Position numbers and translations under genes: made by a program. A DNA stretch of 39,129 nt. It comes from Flavobacterium sp. GTDB taxonomy: Bacteria; Bacteroidota; Bacteroidia; Flavobacteriales; Flavobacteriaceae. The stretch's first letter is position 1; the number at the start of each line of letters is the position of its first letter. Shown in pieces: positions 26,746-37,835 of the stretch. The notes under the pieces were generated by a model. It did not search any database, was not told where the DNA came from, and saw only the letters and a program-made list of their open reading frames with translations. Where the stretch lies: NCBI RefSeq assembly GCF_013823965.1, contig NZ_PNNA01000040.1, positions 1 through 39,129 of the forward strand. The letters are read 5' to 3'.

Positions 26746-27822
26746 ATGAAAAAATACATATACAAGTTATTCGCAATAAGCACTTTACTTTTCTTGAGTG
26801 CATCCTGTACAAACGATGCGGCACTTACCAGCTTGAAAGAGGTAAGTTTCAGCAGTGCTCTCGTGGCATCACCCAGCACAATCGTTCTTTCTACCGCAAC
26901 AGCAACTCAACCTGTGGTAGCTTTTTCTTGGCCAGCAGTTGTTTTCCCTATTCAAGCACCGGTAACTTACGCCTTGGAATTTGACATTCCATCAGATGTT
27001 TCAGGAAGTACTGCTTGGGGAAAAGCAGTAAGAGTTGAAGTGGGTGAAGATGTTTTAAGCAAATCACTTTTAGGTGATGACCTTAATAAAATGGCAATCA
27101 AATTAGGGCTTCCAGTAGATGTGGCCGGTAAAATAGTGGTTCGTGTAGAGTCGTATTTAGACCGCAAAATCTATTCAGAACCCATCACGATAACGGTTAC
27201 TCCTTATGCAAAACCTGTTGTCTTTGGAGAAATCTACGTGCCAGGATCTTACCAAGATTGGGTTATTGGCACAGCAGCTGCCCTTAAAGCAATTGATAGC
27301 GGGATTTATCAAGGATATGTAACTTTCCCGGCAACAAAAGGATTGGGATTCAAGTTTACCAATGAAAGAAACTGGAATCAATTTTACGGGGCTGATGCCA
27401 ACGGTAATATTTTAGATGGAAGTACAACTGATTTTGCAATTGCACAAGCCGGAACGTACCAAATGACAGTAAACCTGAACACTGCAAAATGGACAGCTGT
27501 TGCTTATTCTTGGGGAATAATTGGAACCGCAACTGCCGGTGGTTGGGATAATTCAACCAATATGACTTATGACCACCAACTAAATGTATGGAAATTCACG
27601 GGGGCATTAAACGCTGGAGCATTAAAATTCAGGCTCAATAATGCTTGGACCATAAATTACGGGCCAAAAAACAACGCAGAAGGCATCATATACCTAGACA
27701 ATCCAGGAGCTCATGACGTAAGTGAAGCGGGTAATTATGAAGTGACATTCTCTATAGCAGAGAAAAATCCAACAACGGGTATTTATCCTGCAACAGCTAC
27801 TTACACCATCAAAAAAATCTAA
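26746..27822 (+). CDS. SusE-like outer-membrane glucan-binding lipoprotein
   Basis: A 358-residue lipoprotein (lipobox FLSASC, C21) with a SusE-type N-terminal Ig-like domain (LSTATATQPVVAFSWPA...ALEFDIPSD) followed by two beta-sandwich modules: YVPGSYQDWVIG...GFKFTNERNW (about 162-250) and WGIIGTATAGGWD...ALKFRLNNAWTINYG (about 250-310). SusE and SusF of Bacteroides bind starch at the cell surface with such modules. The module with the KFRxxNxW pattern recurs in the large secreted protein at 31798-35235, linking the two. Same operon as SusD. Confidence 0.88.
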   Translation: MKKYIYKLFAISTLLFLSASCTNDAALTSLKEVSFSSALVASPSTIVLSTATATQPVVAFSWPAVVFPIQAPVTYALEFDIPSDVSGSTAWGKAVRVEVGEDVLSKSLLGDDLNKMAIKLGLPVDVAGKIVVRVESYLDRKIYSEPITITVTPYAKPVVFGEIYVPGSYQDWVIGTAAALKAIDSGIYQGYVTFPATKGLGFKFTNERNWNQFYGADANGNILDGSTTDFAIAQAGTYQMTVNLNTAKWTAVAYSWGIIGTATAGGWDNSTNMTYDHQLNVWKFTGALNAGALKFRLNNAWTINYGPKNNAEGIIYLDNPGAHDVSEAGNYEVTFSIAEKNPTTGIYPATATYTIKKI

Positions 27823-27869
27823 CAACAAAGTAATCGTTCAAAATAAAATAGTCAGGTTAGTATTCAAAA

Positions 27870-27901
27870 ACATCCCTCTTTTTTAAAAGATGGAGGGATG
27901 T
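27870..27901. terminator. 9-bp hairpin after the SusE gene
   Basis: ACATCCCTC (27870-27878) and GAGGGATGT (27893-27901), exact complements around a 14-base loop. No T-run follows, so it more likely tunes than ends transcription before the amylase gene. Confidence 0.55.
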
Positions 27902-27943
27902 CATACTGGCTAAATCGAACGTTTATTTATAAAAAATATAAAA

Positions 27944-29323
27944 ATGAAACTATTCTTCAACATTGTTTTTGCACTTCTCTTCACTTCAGTAGTGGCTTCG
28001 TGCAGTTCATCAGACAACAATCCGGAGCCAATTCCGGCTTATCCACAGTACGGAACGCCATTTGCCAATATGCCCAAAAAAGAAGATGCCATCATCTATC
28101 AAGTCAATCTTCGTGCTTTCAGCCAAGCTGGAACTTTAAAAGGGGTTCAAGACAAATTGGATTATATTCAAGAACTTGGCGTTAATGTAATTTATTTGAT
28201 GCCCATTTATCCAGTTGGAATAATGAGATCAGCTGGTGGGATGGGATCTCCTTATTCGGTTATGGATTACAAAGCGGTAAGCACCGAATTTGGAACTTTG
28301 GAAGACCTTCGTGTTTTAGTGGAAGAAGCCCACAAAAAAAATATGGCCGTAATTTTGGATTGGGTGGCCAACCATACTTCATGGGATAATGGATGGGTAA
28401 ACTCGCATCCTGAATGGTACCAAAAAGACTCTAGTGGAAACATCATCATTCCTCCCGGAACCAATTATAATGATGTGGCACAATTGGATTTCAATAATGT
28501 AAAAATGAAAAAAGCCATGATTGACGCCATGTCATACTGGGTTTACAATGCCAACATTGATGGTTTCAGATGCGATTATGCCGATGCAGTTCCCCAAAAT
28601 TTTTGGTCGGAAGCAACTACTGCTTTAGGAAAAATTAAAAATCAAGATATTTTGATGCTTGCCGAAGGAAAAAGAATGAATCATTTTACTTCCGGTTTTG
28701 ATTTTACTTTTGGTTTTGAATATTTTGGTGCATTGAAAAAAGTCTTCAATGAAAGCAAGCCTGCAACTGTAATTCAAGATGCAAACGCTTTAGAATATGC
28801 CAACAATTACGACAACTCCCAACGCATTGTAAGATATACCACGAATCATGACGTGAACCTAACCGATGGCACTCCTTTGGAATTGTTTGGTGGAAAAAAA
28901 GGATCCATTGCCACCTTTGTTGTGGCTGCTTACATGAAATCCATACCAATGATTTACAATGCTCAAGAAATTGGGTACGCCAAAAGAATCGATTATTTTA
29001 CTAAAAACCCTATCGATTGGAGCACTGCCGATGCCAATATGCTGGCAGAATATAAAAAGATAATTGCATTTAGAAACAGCAGTAGCGCCATTAAAACAGG
29101 AATTTACAAAGGTTTTAGCAGTGATGCAGTAAGTGCTTTTACTATGGAAACCAGCACGGATAAAGTCTTGGTTCTAGCCAACCTAACTGGTTTAACCACG
29201 AAATACATCGTTCCGGCAGCTTTGACAACCACAGCTTGGAAAGATGCATTTACAGGTGCTGCAACAACGGTTACTGCCGATATAACTTTGCAACCATACC
29301 AATATTTGGTATTAAAAAATTAA
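27944..29323 (+). CDS. GH13 alpha-amylase-type lipoprotein (SusG-like)
   Basis: Surface or periplasm-facing glycoside hydrolase of 459 residues for alpha-glucans. The lipobox is VVASC (C20). All four GH13 regions are visible: I in DWVANH (139-144), II GFRCDYAD with the nucleophile D211, III LMLAEG with acid/base E241, and IV TTNHD (299-303). A C-terminal beta-domain follows (VLVLANLTGLTTKYIV). The lipid anchor and position in a Sus-type operon indicate an endo-acting enzyme that cuts polymer for uptake, as SusG does; the exact bond specificity cannot be read from the sequence. Gap to SusE of 121 bases containing a hairpin. Confidence 0.92.
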   Translation: MKLFFNIVFALLFTSVVASCSSSDNNPEPIPAYPQYGTPFANMPKKEDAIIYQVNLRAFSQAGTLKGVQDKLDYIQELGVNVIYLMPIYPVGIMRSAGGMGSPYSVMDYKAVSTEFGTLEDLRVLVEEAHKKNMAVILDWVANHTSWDNGWVNSHPEWYQKDSSGNIIIPPGTNYNDVAQLDFNNVKMKKAMIDAMSYWVYNANIDGFRCDYADAVPQNFWSEATTALGKIKNQDILMLAEGKRMNHFTSGFDFTFGFEYFGALKKVFNESKPATVIQDANALEYANNYDNSQRIVRYTTNHDVNLTDGTPLELFGGKKGSIATFVVAAYMKSIPMIYNAQEIGYAKRIDYFTKNPIDWSTADANMLAEYKKIIAFRNSSSAIKTGIYKGFSSDAVSAFTMETSTDKVLVLANLTGLTTKYIVPAALTTTAWKDAFTGAATTVTADITLQPYQYLVLKN

Positions 29324-29332
29324 CAAAGATAA

Positions 29333-29354
29333 TAGGCCACGAGTCCGTGGCCTA
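29333..29354. terminator. 9-bp hairpin after the GH13 gene
   Basis: TAGGCCACG (29333-29341) and CGTGGCCTA (29346-29354), loop AGTC, ten bases after the GH13 stop, followed by a moderately T-rich stretch. Possible partial terminator. Confidence 0.6.
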
Positions 29355-29371
29355 AAATACCCTTTTATTTA

Positions 29372-31688
<2,317 letters not shown>

Positions 31689-31695
31689 GTTCCAA

Positions 31696-31732
31696 AATCC
31701 TATTATGAAAGTACGTCTTTCATAATAGGATT
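31696..31732. terminator. 16-bp hairpin after the GH97 gene
   Basis: AATCCTATTATGAAAG (31696-31711) and CTTTCATAATAGGATT (31717-31732), perfect complements with a 5-base loop. It lies seven bases after the stop. No T-run of length follows, so termination strength is uncertain. Confidence 0.65.
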
Positions 31733-31797
31733 CATCTAAAAATTTCACTCTATTAATAACCCAAAAAAACATTTATGAACAATTTAAAAGCAAAACC

Positions 31798-34700
31798 ATG
31801 AAAAATAAATTACACTTATTATTTGCATTTATCATTACGTTTGTTGGCTATGCGCAAACAGGTATTGGAGCTTATTCAGCTCATGATGGTGGATTTGAGA
31901 ATCATACAGGAACTCTAGCGGGAGGTAGTTCATCAGCTGCCAACCTCTCTACTACTCTCTGGACGGCAAACACTACAGCAAACAATGTAAAAACTTCTAT
32001 TGCAACTGGAGGACGTAGTGGTTCGAGATACGTTACATTAGGCTCAATTAATGGCACTGCAAAAAATTTCTATTCTCCTCAAATAGCTGGAGCATTTGCG
32101 CCAAATACTACATATCAAATCCAATTTTGGTACAAATCTGCTTCAACCACTCCTCTCGTTGCTAGTACAGTCGACCTATTTGTTGATAATACTTCAGCAA
32201 CTCAAACACCTCCAATCGGTACTAAACAGAGCTTTGCTGCAGGTTTATCAGCAAGTGTAGGATCTTGGACAAAAGTAGCGGTTGCGATTACTACTAACGG
32301 CACTCCTGCTGGGAATTTTGGTGTTGCAGGCTTTACAATTACCGCTGCTGCTACTGGATATTCGGCTGATTTTGATGATTTTGTAATTTATCAATCAAAT
32401 TCACCTGATACAACCGCACCAAATTTACCTGGGGTAATTACTGCTACTGGTGCTACAAATGGTGGCGCCAATGTGAGTTGGGCTGCAGCAAGTGGCGGTG
32501 TTGATGGAGGAGGTTATGTAGTAATTCGTTATGCTACAACTGCACCATCAATTTCTGATGATCCAATTCAAAATGGTATTTATAAATCAGGCAATACCGT
32601 TGGCAATGGCCTTGTAAGATACACAGGAGCAGGTACTTCATTTTTAGATAATGGCTTGACTCCCGGAGTAGATTATTATTATAAAGTATACACCGTAGAT
32701 AAAGCATTCAATTATTCTGACGAAAGTGTAACAAGTACTCCTGTCCAATTAATGGATGCGCAGTTCAACTCAATGGCTATTGTAGGTGACGGTGTGGGCG
32801 GATGGCCTACTAATACCGTCGGCGAAATAGATGCTCATCAAATGACCAGTACCGATGGTGTGCATTGGAGTATAGATAATTTAGTAACCTCTAGTGGATC
32901 TGTAAAATTTAGGGCTTTAAATTCATGGGTAAATAATTGGGGAGCGCCTGCAGGTTCTTTTCCTACGGGCATTGCAGTACTGAACGGAAGCAATATTACT
33001 GTACCGATAGGCATCTATAATGTAACATTTAATAGCACAACCCTAGCATTTAACTTTTCTCCTTCAAACTTATATCCTGTTGTTAGCCTTTCAGGTGCCG
33101 GTGTAGGAAATACGGATGTTGATTTAGGAACAAGTGATGGCGTTCACTATTCAGGCGTTGGCCTACCTGTAAATGGAGAGGTAAAATTTAGACAAAACCA
33201 TACGGACATTGTATCTTGGACTCCACCAACATTTCCATCAGGAACAGCTGTCGAAGGGACAGGGACGCTAAACGTATCCAATAATGTATACAATGTTTCT
33301 TTTAACCGTACTACCTTACAATACTCTTTTAACTACCCGAGCATTGCCATAGTAGGCAATAGTACGCCACAGGGCTGGCCGGTTGACCCACAGACTGATA
33401 CACATATATTGACCTCAGCCGACGGCATTCACTATGTTATAAACAGCATTACCCTAACAAGCGGTGCCGTTAAATTCCGCCAAGATAATAGTTGGACAAC
33501 ACAATGGGGCGGCGATGGTGGTTTTCCTAACGGAACAGGTTCACAAAATGGTATCGACATCAATATACCTGCAGGGACTTATAGCGTTACCCTTAACAGG
33601 ACGACGGGCGCTTACAGTTTTGGAAAACCCATTGGTGCATCTCCTGCACCGGATTGTACTCTTATACCTGTTGTTTCAGCTACCGCCACTACCGGAAATG
33701 CTACACTTGCTGCTGACGGCAATAGCGCTACACAATGGGAAAGCGCAGCGACTGACGAGCAAAGTTTAACAGTTGACCTTGGTACATTAAGTGCAATTAG
33801 TGCAGTAACCTTAACATGGGATACCTATAGTGCCAAAAATTATTTTGTGAGAGGATCTGTAGATGGTACCACATGGGTAACTATTGCCGAAAAAAACAAT
33901 ATGGAATATGGAGCCCGTATTGATGTTATTGAAAATATAGATGCGCAATACCGCTACATAAAAATGGATGGTGTAACACGCAACACCCAATATGGATATT
34001 CTATTTATGAGCTTAATGTGTGTGGTACCCCTATTGCACCCGATACGGCAAAACGCATACTTTTTATTGGCAATAGCTATACTTACTATAATAACCTGCC
34101 TACCATGGTAAAAAATATGGCAGCATCTACAGGTGATAAACTCAATGCTTCCAGCTTTACTGTGGGAGGCACAAGCCTTGAAGGGCATTTTGCAAATACG
34201 GGGACTACTGGCGCACTGCAACAAGGCGGATGGGATTACGTGGTTTTACAAGACCATAGCGAACGCCCAGCTCTTGAAAATACTTATGTACAAGAACATA
34301 CGTTTGCATTTGCTACCAAGCTTGCTAATATGGCACGTCAATACAGCCCGTGTACAGAATTGTTTTTTTACCAAACCTGGGGTCGTAAAAATGGTGATGC
34401 AACCTATTGCCCTACCATCCCTGAAATGTGTACTTATGAAGGTATGGATAACCGTTTAGCACTAAGTTACGCCCAGATGGCAAACGACAATGATGCCACC
34501 ATTTCGCCAGTAGGCAGTGTACGTCGCCAGATGAGGCAACTGCATCCGGAAATTGAGTTATATGATGCCGATGAAAGCCATCCTACATTAGCAGGGACTT
34601 ATGTTGCAGCAGTTACATTTTATACTGTGATATTCCGCAAAGACCCTACTTTAATTACCTATAATACCAGTATTTTAAGCGCTACGGTGGCTAACCAAAT

Positions 34701-35235
34701 TAAGGAAGTTGTAAAAACAATTGTATACAACAACCTTACCGCATGGAATGTTGGAGCTTACGATCCTACAGCAACATTTACATTTGTGGCAAATGGAAAT
34801 GCAGTTTCTTTTACTAACAACTCGGTGAATGCTCAATCTTACGTTTGGGATTTTGGAGATGGAACAACGTCTACTGAAGAAAATCCTCAGCATAATTATG
34901 CTAATGAAGGTCCATACACTATTACACTTACTGCCCTTAACTGTGATAAGCAAAGTGTATCAACACAAGTTAAAACTACACTTGGGACATCTCAATTCGA
35001 AAATAAAAACATTACTGCGTATCCAAATCCTGCTACAAGCACCTGGAATATAGCATCTACAAATGATATTATTACTAACATCAGCGTTGTAGACATAATG
35101 GGGAAAGTTGTACTAAATTTAAAACCGGAAAGCAGCACTGCCCAGATTGATACCACACAACTTAGTGCAGGTATTTATATTGCAAAAGTTGAAGCGGGAA
35201 ACACCTCATCAACATTAAAAATTGTGAAAAAGTAA
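31798..35235 (+). CDS. Type IX secreted multidomain protein: SusE/F-like modules, discoidin module, SGNH hydrolase-like domain
   Basis: A 1145-residue secreted protein. Order: signal peptide (1-~20, ending GYAQ); a beta-rich, CBM-like region (~21-200); a fibronectin-III-like domain (~204-318); three related modules (~322-420, 424-510, 513-608), each with a variant of VKFR followed by a W-rich stretch, resembling the SusE module of this operon; an F5/8 type C discoidin (CBM32-like) domain (~620-745); an SGNH/GDSL-like domain (~750-965) with GNSYT (candidate nucleophile S760), a glycine in VGGTS and DADESHPTLAG (D925, H928); a PKD domain (~985-1065, YVWDFGDGTTSTEENPQHNY); and a type IX sorting domain (~1075-1145, ITAYPNPATSTWNI...GIYIAKVEAG). 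The SGNH fold suggests an esterase or deacetylase, but activity is not shown by sequence. It is the last gene of the glucan locus, ending at the terminator 35371. Confidence 0.85.
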   Translation: MKNKLHLLFAFIITFVGYAQTGIGAYSAHDGGFENHTGTLAGGSSSAANLSTTLWTANTTANNVKTSIATGGRSGSRYVTLGSINGTAKNFYSPQIAGAFAPNTTYQIQFWYKSASTTPLVASTVDLFVDNTSATQTPPIGTKQSFAAGLSASVGSWTKVAVAITTNGTPAGNFGVAGFTITAAATGYSADFDDFVIYQSNSPDTTAPNLPGVITATGATNGGANVSWAAASGGVDGGGYVVIRYATTAPSISDDPIQNGIYKSGNTVGNGLVRYTGAGTSFLDNGLTPGVDYYYKVYTVDKAFNYSDESVTSTPVQLMDAQFNSMAIVGDGVGGWPTNTVGEIDAHQMTSTDGVHWSIDNLVTSSGSVKFRALNSWVNNWGAPAGSFPTGIAVLNGSNITVPIGIYNVTFNSTTLAFNFSPSNLYPVVSLSGAGVGNTDVDLGTSDGVHYSGVGLPVNGEVKFRQNHTDIVSWTPPTFPSGTAVEGTGTLNVSNNVYNVSFNRTTLQYSFNYPSIAIVGNSTPQGWPVDPQTDTHILTSADGIHYVINSITLTSGAVKFRQDNSWTTQWGGDGGFPNGTGSQNGIDINIPAGTYSVTLNRTTGAYSFGKPIGASPAPDCTLIPVVSATATTGNATLAADGNSATQWESAATDEQSLTVDLGTLSAISAVTLTWDTYSAKNYFVRGSVDGTTWVTIAEKNNMEYGARIDVIENIDAQYRYIKMDGVTRNTQYGYSIYELNVCGTPIAPDTAKRILFIGNSYTYYNNLPTMVKNMAASTGDKLNASSFTVGGTSLEGHFANTGTTGALQQGGWDYVVLQDHSERPALENTYVQEHTFAFATKLANMARQYSPCTELFFYQTWGRKNGDATYCPTIPEMCTYEGMDNRLALSYAQMANDNDATISPVGSVRRQMRQLHPEIELYDADESHPTLAGTYVAAVTFYTVIFRKDPTLITYNTSILSATVANQIKEVVKTIVYNNLTAWNVGAYDPTATFTFVANGNAVSFTNNSVNAQSYVWDFGDGTTSTEENPQHNYANEGPYTITLTALNCDKQSVSTQVKTTLGTSQFENKNITAYPNPATSTWNIASTNDIITNISVVDIMGKVVLNLKPESSTAQIDTTQLSAGIYIAKVEAGNTSSTLKIVKK

Positions 35236-35324
35236 TGATACAATTCAAGTCTACAATCTGTAAAGTCAAATTAAAAATTTGAGCATATCTTTACTATGCA
35301 AACGGTAAAGAACCGTTCCAAAAC

Positions 35325-35349
35325 TGGACTGCACTAAAATTTAGACAAA
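35325..35349. other. Possible relic of an IS3-family end
   Basis: The bases TGGACTGCACTAAAATTTAG, continuing ACAAA, resemble the terminal inverted repeats I recall for IS3-family elements (TGnACTGCAC followed by AAA and GACA). No transposase and no second end are nearby, so this would be a solo remnant. Just upstream, AACGGT and ACCGTT (35301-35306, 35312-35317) form a small hairpin. Confidence 0.25.
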
Positions 35350-35370
35350 TTTATAATCAATTTTGATGAC

Positions 35371-35406
35371 AATGAGCTCGATATTATTTCGAGCTCATTT
35401 TGTTTT
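35371..35406 (+). terminator. Intrinsic terminator of the glucan locus
   Basis: AATGAGCTCGA (35371-35381) and TCGAGCTCATT (35389-35399), 11-bp perfect stem, 7-base loop, then TTTGTTTT. It lies between two genes facing each other (the secreted protein on plus and the SYLF gene on minus) and can serve the former. Confidence 0.85.
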
Positions 35407-35480
35407 ATGCTTTTCATCCATTGGATTATGCGAAATGTAGTATTTTGTGCCAGTCATTGCTGGAATTTCACCAAAAAAAA

Positions 35481-36020
35481 TTACAACTTACTAAACTTAA
35501 ATTGCTGTCCGCCTACCGATGCCTCATACATAAGTCCGCCTTTTTGCATGGTAAACACCATAATGCCTTCAGTAAACTTAATATTTGCTGAGGCACCAGC
35601 TGTTACTGCCACTGCCGAAACTTGTGCCGAAAATTCGAATTGGCCATTTTTAAAACGTTCCAATTCCTTTTTTGATTCAAAAAATATTACTTCACGATAT
35701 GCTTGTCCACCAGCCTGGAATCCTATGCTCACTTGAGACAGTTTGGCCAAACCAATCACCTTGTTATTTTGATAGACAACTCCATTGCCAATTGCCCCTC
35801 CTATCCCCAGACCTCCTTTACCAACATTGGGAAAAATAACGTAACCATAAGCGTTATCAAAAAGTCCTTTCATAAGACCGTCAGCCGCAATGAACTCAGT
35901 CTTTGCTGTTTTGCTGTCAGCAATGATTTTATTCTTTTTAGAATCTGTTTGTCCAAATAAAGGCATTATGTTGATCAAACAAGCCATAACCATTAACCAA
36001 ATAACATTTAATTTTTTCAT
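35481..36020 (-). CDS. SYLF-domain (YSC84-like) exported protein
   Basis: A 179-residue protein with a signal peptide (MKKLNVIWLMVMACLINIMPLFGQ). The mature part is a SYLF domain: AYGYVIFPNVGKGGLGIGGAIGNGVVY and SQVSIGFQAGGQAYREVIFF are its characteristic segments, and it ends with GGLMYEASVGGQQFKF. SYLF proteins bind lipids in eukaryotes; the bacterial role is unknown, probably periplasmic or membrane-associated. Single gene with a well-formed promoter. Confidence 0.9.
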   Translation of the reverse strand: MKKLNVIWLMVMACLINIMPLFGQTDSKKNKIIADSKTAKTEFIAADGLMKGLFDNAYGYVIFPNVGKGGLGIGGAIGNGVVYQNNKVIGLAKLSQVSIGFQAGGQAYREVIFFESKKELERFKNGQFEFSAQVSAVAVTAGASANIKFTEGIMVFTMQKGGLMYEASVGGQQFKFSKL

Positions 36021-36057
36021 GATTATATATTTTAAATTGTTCTGAAAATCCTTTACT

Positions 36058-36088
36058 CAAAGATAAAAATAAAAAACCTGATTATCAA
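36058..36088 (-). promoter_or_regulatory. Promoter of the SYLF gene (TTG-N20-TATCTTTG)
   Basis: On the minus strand TTG (36088-36086) is followed after 20 bases by TATCTTTG (36065-36058), matching the Bacteroidota -33/-7 consensus (TTG, ~19, TAnnTTTG). The start codon is about 30 bases past the predicted start site. Confidence 0.65.
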
Positions 36089-36214
36089 CACAATAGCGTT
36101 TTCAAATAATCAATATTCAGCTTAATTATTTCTAAATGAATCAAGTGGAAAACAAACCTATAAAACAGCTTTTGTCCACAAAGAGGAAACGCAAACAACT
36201 GCTACCATGAGATG

Positions 36215-36243
36215 TTGTTTTGTCGTCCTTTTTTTTACCTTTG
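36215..36243 (+). promoter_or_regulatory. Promoter of the GNAT gene (TTG-N18-TACCTTTG)
   Basis: TTG at 36215-36217 and TACCTTTG at 36236-36243 with 18 bases between. Transcription should begin near 36250, so the longer open frame from 36207 cannot be translated from this transcript, which fixes the start at 36282. Confidence 0.65.
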
Positions 36244-36281
36244 AAAAATACAAAAACCACAAACCGGAATATTTAATATCC

Positions 36282-36791
36282 ATGATTACAAAAGCAACAA
36301 TAGAAGACGTTTCCTCTTTGAATAAATTAATCAATTCAGCCTATAGAGGGGAATCTTCTAAAAAAGGCTGGACTACCGAAGCCAACCTTTTGGAAGGAAG
36401 CAGGACAACTGAAAAAGAATTAACCGAAATCATTCAAGACAAGAAAAATACCATCCTAAAATTCACGAAGAACAACGACATCATGGGTTGTGTGTTGCTT
36501 ATCAAAAAAGAGCATCATTTGTATTTAGGAATGTTGACTGTTTTGCCTGAGTTGCAAAATAGTGGCGTTGGAAAAAAATTAATGCAACAGGCCGAAATAC
36601 ATGCTTCAGCATTGGGTTTGTCTAAAATTGTAATGACGGTGATTTCTATTCGGGAAGAACTAATTTCTTGGTACAAACGCAACGGTTATGTCGATACGGG
36701 AGCAAGGGAACCCTTTCCTGTTGGCGATGTTCATATTCCAATCTCCAACGAACCTTTGGAATTCATGGTATTGGAAAAAAAGATTTCATGA
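36282..36791 (+). CDS. GNAT-family N-acetyltransferase
   Basis: A 169-residue cytoplasmic acetyltransferase; acceptor unknown. The fold begins MITKATIEDVSSLNKLINSAYRG; the acetyl-CoA loop is in LTVLPELQNSGVGKKLMQQAEIHA (Q/RxxGxG type, QNSGVG at ~93-98); a late strand WYKRNGYVDTG follows, as in typical GNAT proteins. The ATG at 36282 is preferred over the ATG at 36207 because the family homology starts there and the promoter lies between. Convergent with the gene downstream. Confidence 0.9.
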   Translation: MITKATIEDVSSLNKLINSAYRGESSKKGWTTEANLLEGSRTTEKELTEIIQDKKNTILKFTKNNDIMGCVLLIKKEHHLYLGMLTVLPELQNSGVGKKLMQQAEIHASALGLSKIVMTVISIREELISWYKRNGYVDTGAREPFPVGDVHIPISNEPLEFMVLEKKIS

Positions 36792-36831
36792 TCTTGAGTT
36801 CTATTGTTACTGAATTTTTTGGTAAAAAGTC

Positions 36832-37680
36832 TTATTTCTCCAAACTCAAATACGCTTTTCCAATATGTTCAATACAATCCGAAGCGATAAACGCCTGATA
36901 ACCTGTTTCAGGCAAAGCAATGTCAGCGGTTAATCCGTGAAGGTAAACTCCTAGAATGGCAGCATCGACGGGTTCATAGGATTGTGCCAACAAACTCGTA
37001 ATCATTCCCGTCAAAACATCTCCAGTTCCGGCTGTGGCCAAGGCTGCGTTTCCGGTCGTGTTTTCATAGATGGTATCGCCGTCAATGATTTTGGTTGGCG
37101 CGCCTTTCAGCACCATTATAAGATTGTTTTGTTTGGAAAAAGTGATGGCTTTTTCAATTTTCTCTGTATCCGAATCCCAGGCTCCTATGAGTCGTTCCAG
37201 TTCTTTTTGGTGTGGGGTAAAAATGGTTTTCTCCGGTAAAAAAGTCAGCCATTGTTTGTTTTGTGACAAAATATTCAGCGCGTCGGCATCGATGACCAAG
37301 GGAATTTCATTGGTTTTCACGAAACGGTGCAAGGCTGTGTGCGTTTCAATATCTTGGCCAATTCCAGGCCCAATTCCAATGGCTTTGGGAACGAAATCAA
37401 AAACGATTTTGGTTATGTATTTTACCGAAATATCCGTCAAGACCATCACTTCCGGATTGGCAGTTTGCACGATTTTGTAACCACATCTGGGAATGAACAC
37501 CGTGACCAACCCGCAACCAGTTTTCAAACAGGCTTTGGAAGACAAAGTCATTGCTCCTATTTTGCCGTAACTGCCACCAACAATCAGAGCGTGACCTTGA
37601 AGACCTTTGTGGGTTTTAGGGTTCATGGGTTTGTATCTTTTGAGAATTTCGGACTTGTCGATGGGAATTACTGGTTTCAT
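36832..37680 (-). CDS. nnrD: ADP/ATP-dependent NAD(P)H-hydrate dehydratase
   Basis: Repair enzyme that converts damaged hydrated NAD(P)H back to NAD(P)H. The 282 residues form a ribokinase-like YjeF C-terminal domain: [33 protein letters not shown] (29-61), [34 protein letters not shown] and the nucleotide-site motif [17 protein letters not shown] (about 212-228). The N-terminal epimerase domain that is often fused to it (YjeF_N/NnrE) is absent, so the epimerase would be a separate protein. Stands alone between the GNAT gene and the acyltransferase gene. Confidence 0.92.
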   Translation of the reverse strand: MKPVIPIDKSEILKRYKPMNPKTHKGLQGHALIVGGSYGKIGAMTLSSKACLKTGCGLVTVFIPRCGYKIVQTANPEVMVLTDISVKYITKIVFDFVPKAIGIGPGIGQDIETHTALHRFVKTNEIPLVIDADALNILSQNKQWLTFLPEKTIFTPHQKELERLIGAWDSDTEKIEKAITFSKQNNLIMVLKGAPTKIIDGDTIYENTTGNAALATAGTGDVLTGMITSLLAQSYEPVDAAILGVYLHGLTADIALPETGYQAFIASDCIEHIGKAYLSLEK

Positions 37681-37835
37681 TTAATAAAATTTGTTCGCTT
37701 AAAAATACAAAAATTAAATGATTCACCATAAAGAGTATTACAATAAAAAGAAAGAAGAAGGTGAAAACAAAATATTGATATTAAATAACATTCGATATAA
37801 AATTATCGGACGATTCATCCGGGACTTTTTTTAGA

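Noticed and set aside
33811..34224. 137-codon minus-strand frame inside the secreted protein gene
   Set aside because: Lies opposite the discoidin and SGNH region with no domain similarity.
37327..37731. 134-codon plus-strand frame over the NAD(P)H-hydrate dehydratase gene
   Set aside because: Antisense shadow of a conserved enzyme; no promoter or family evidence.
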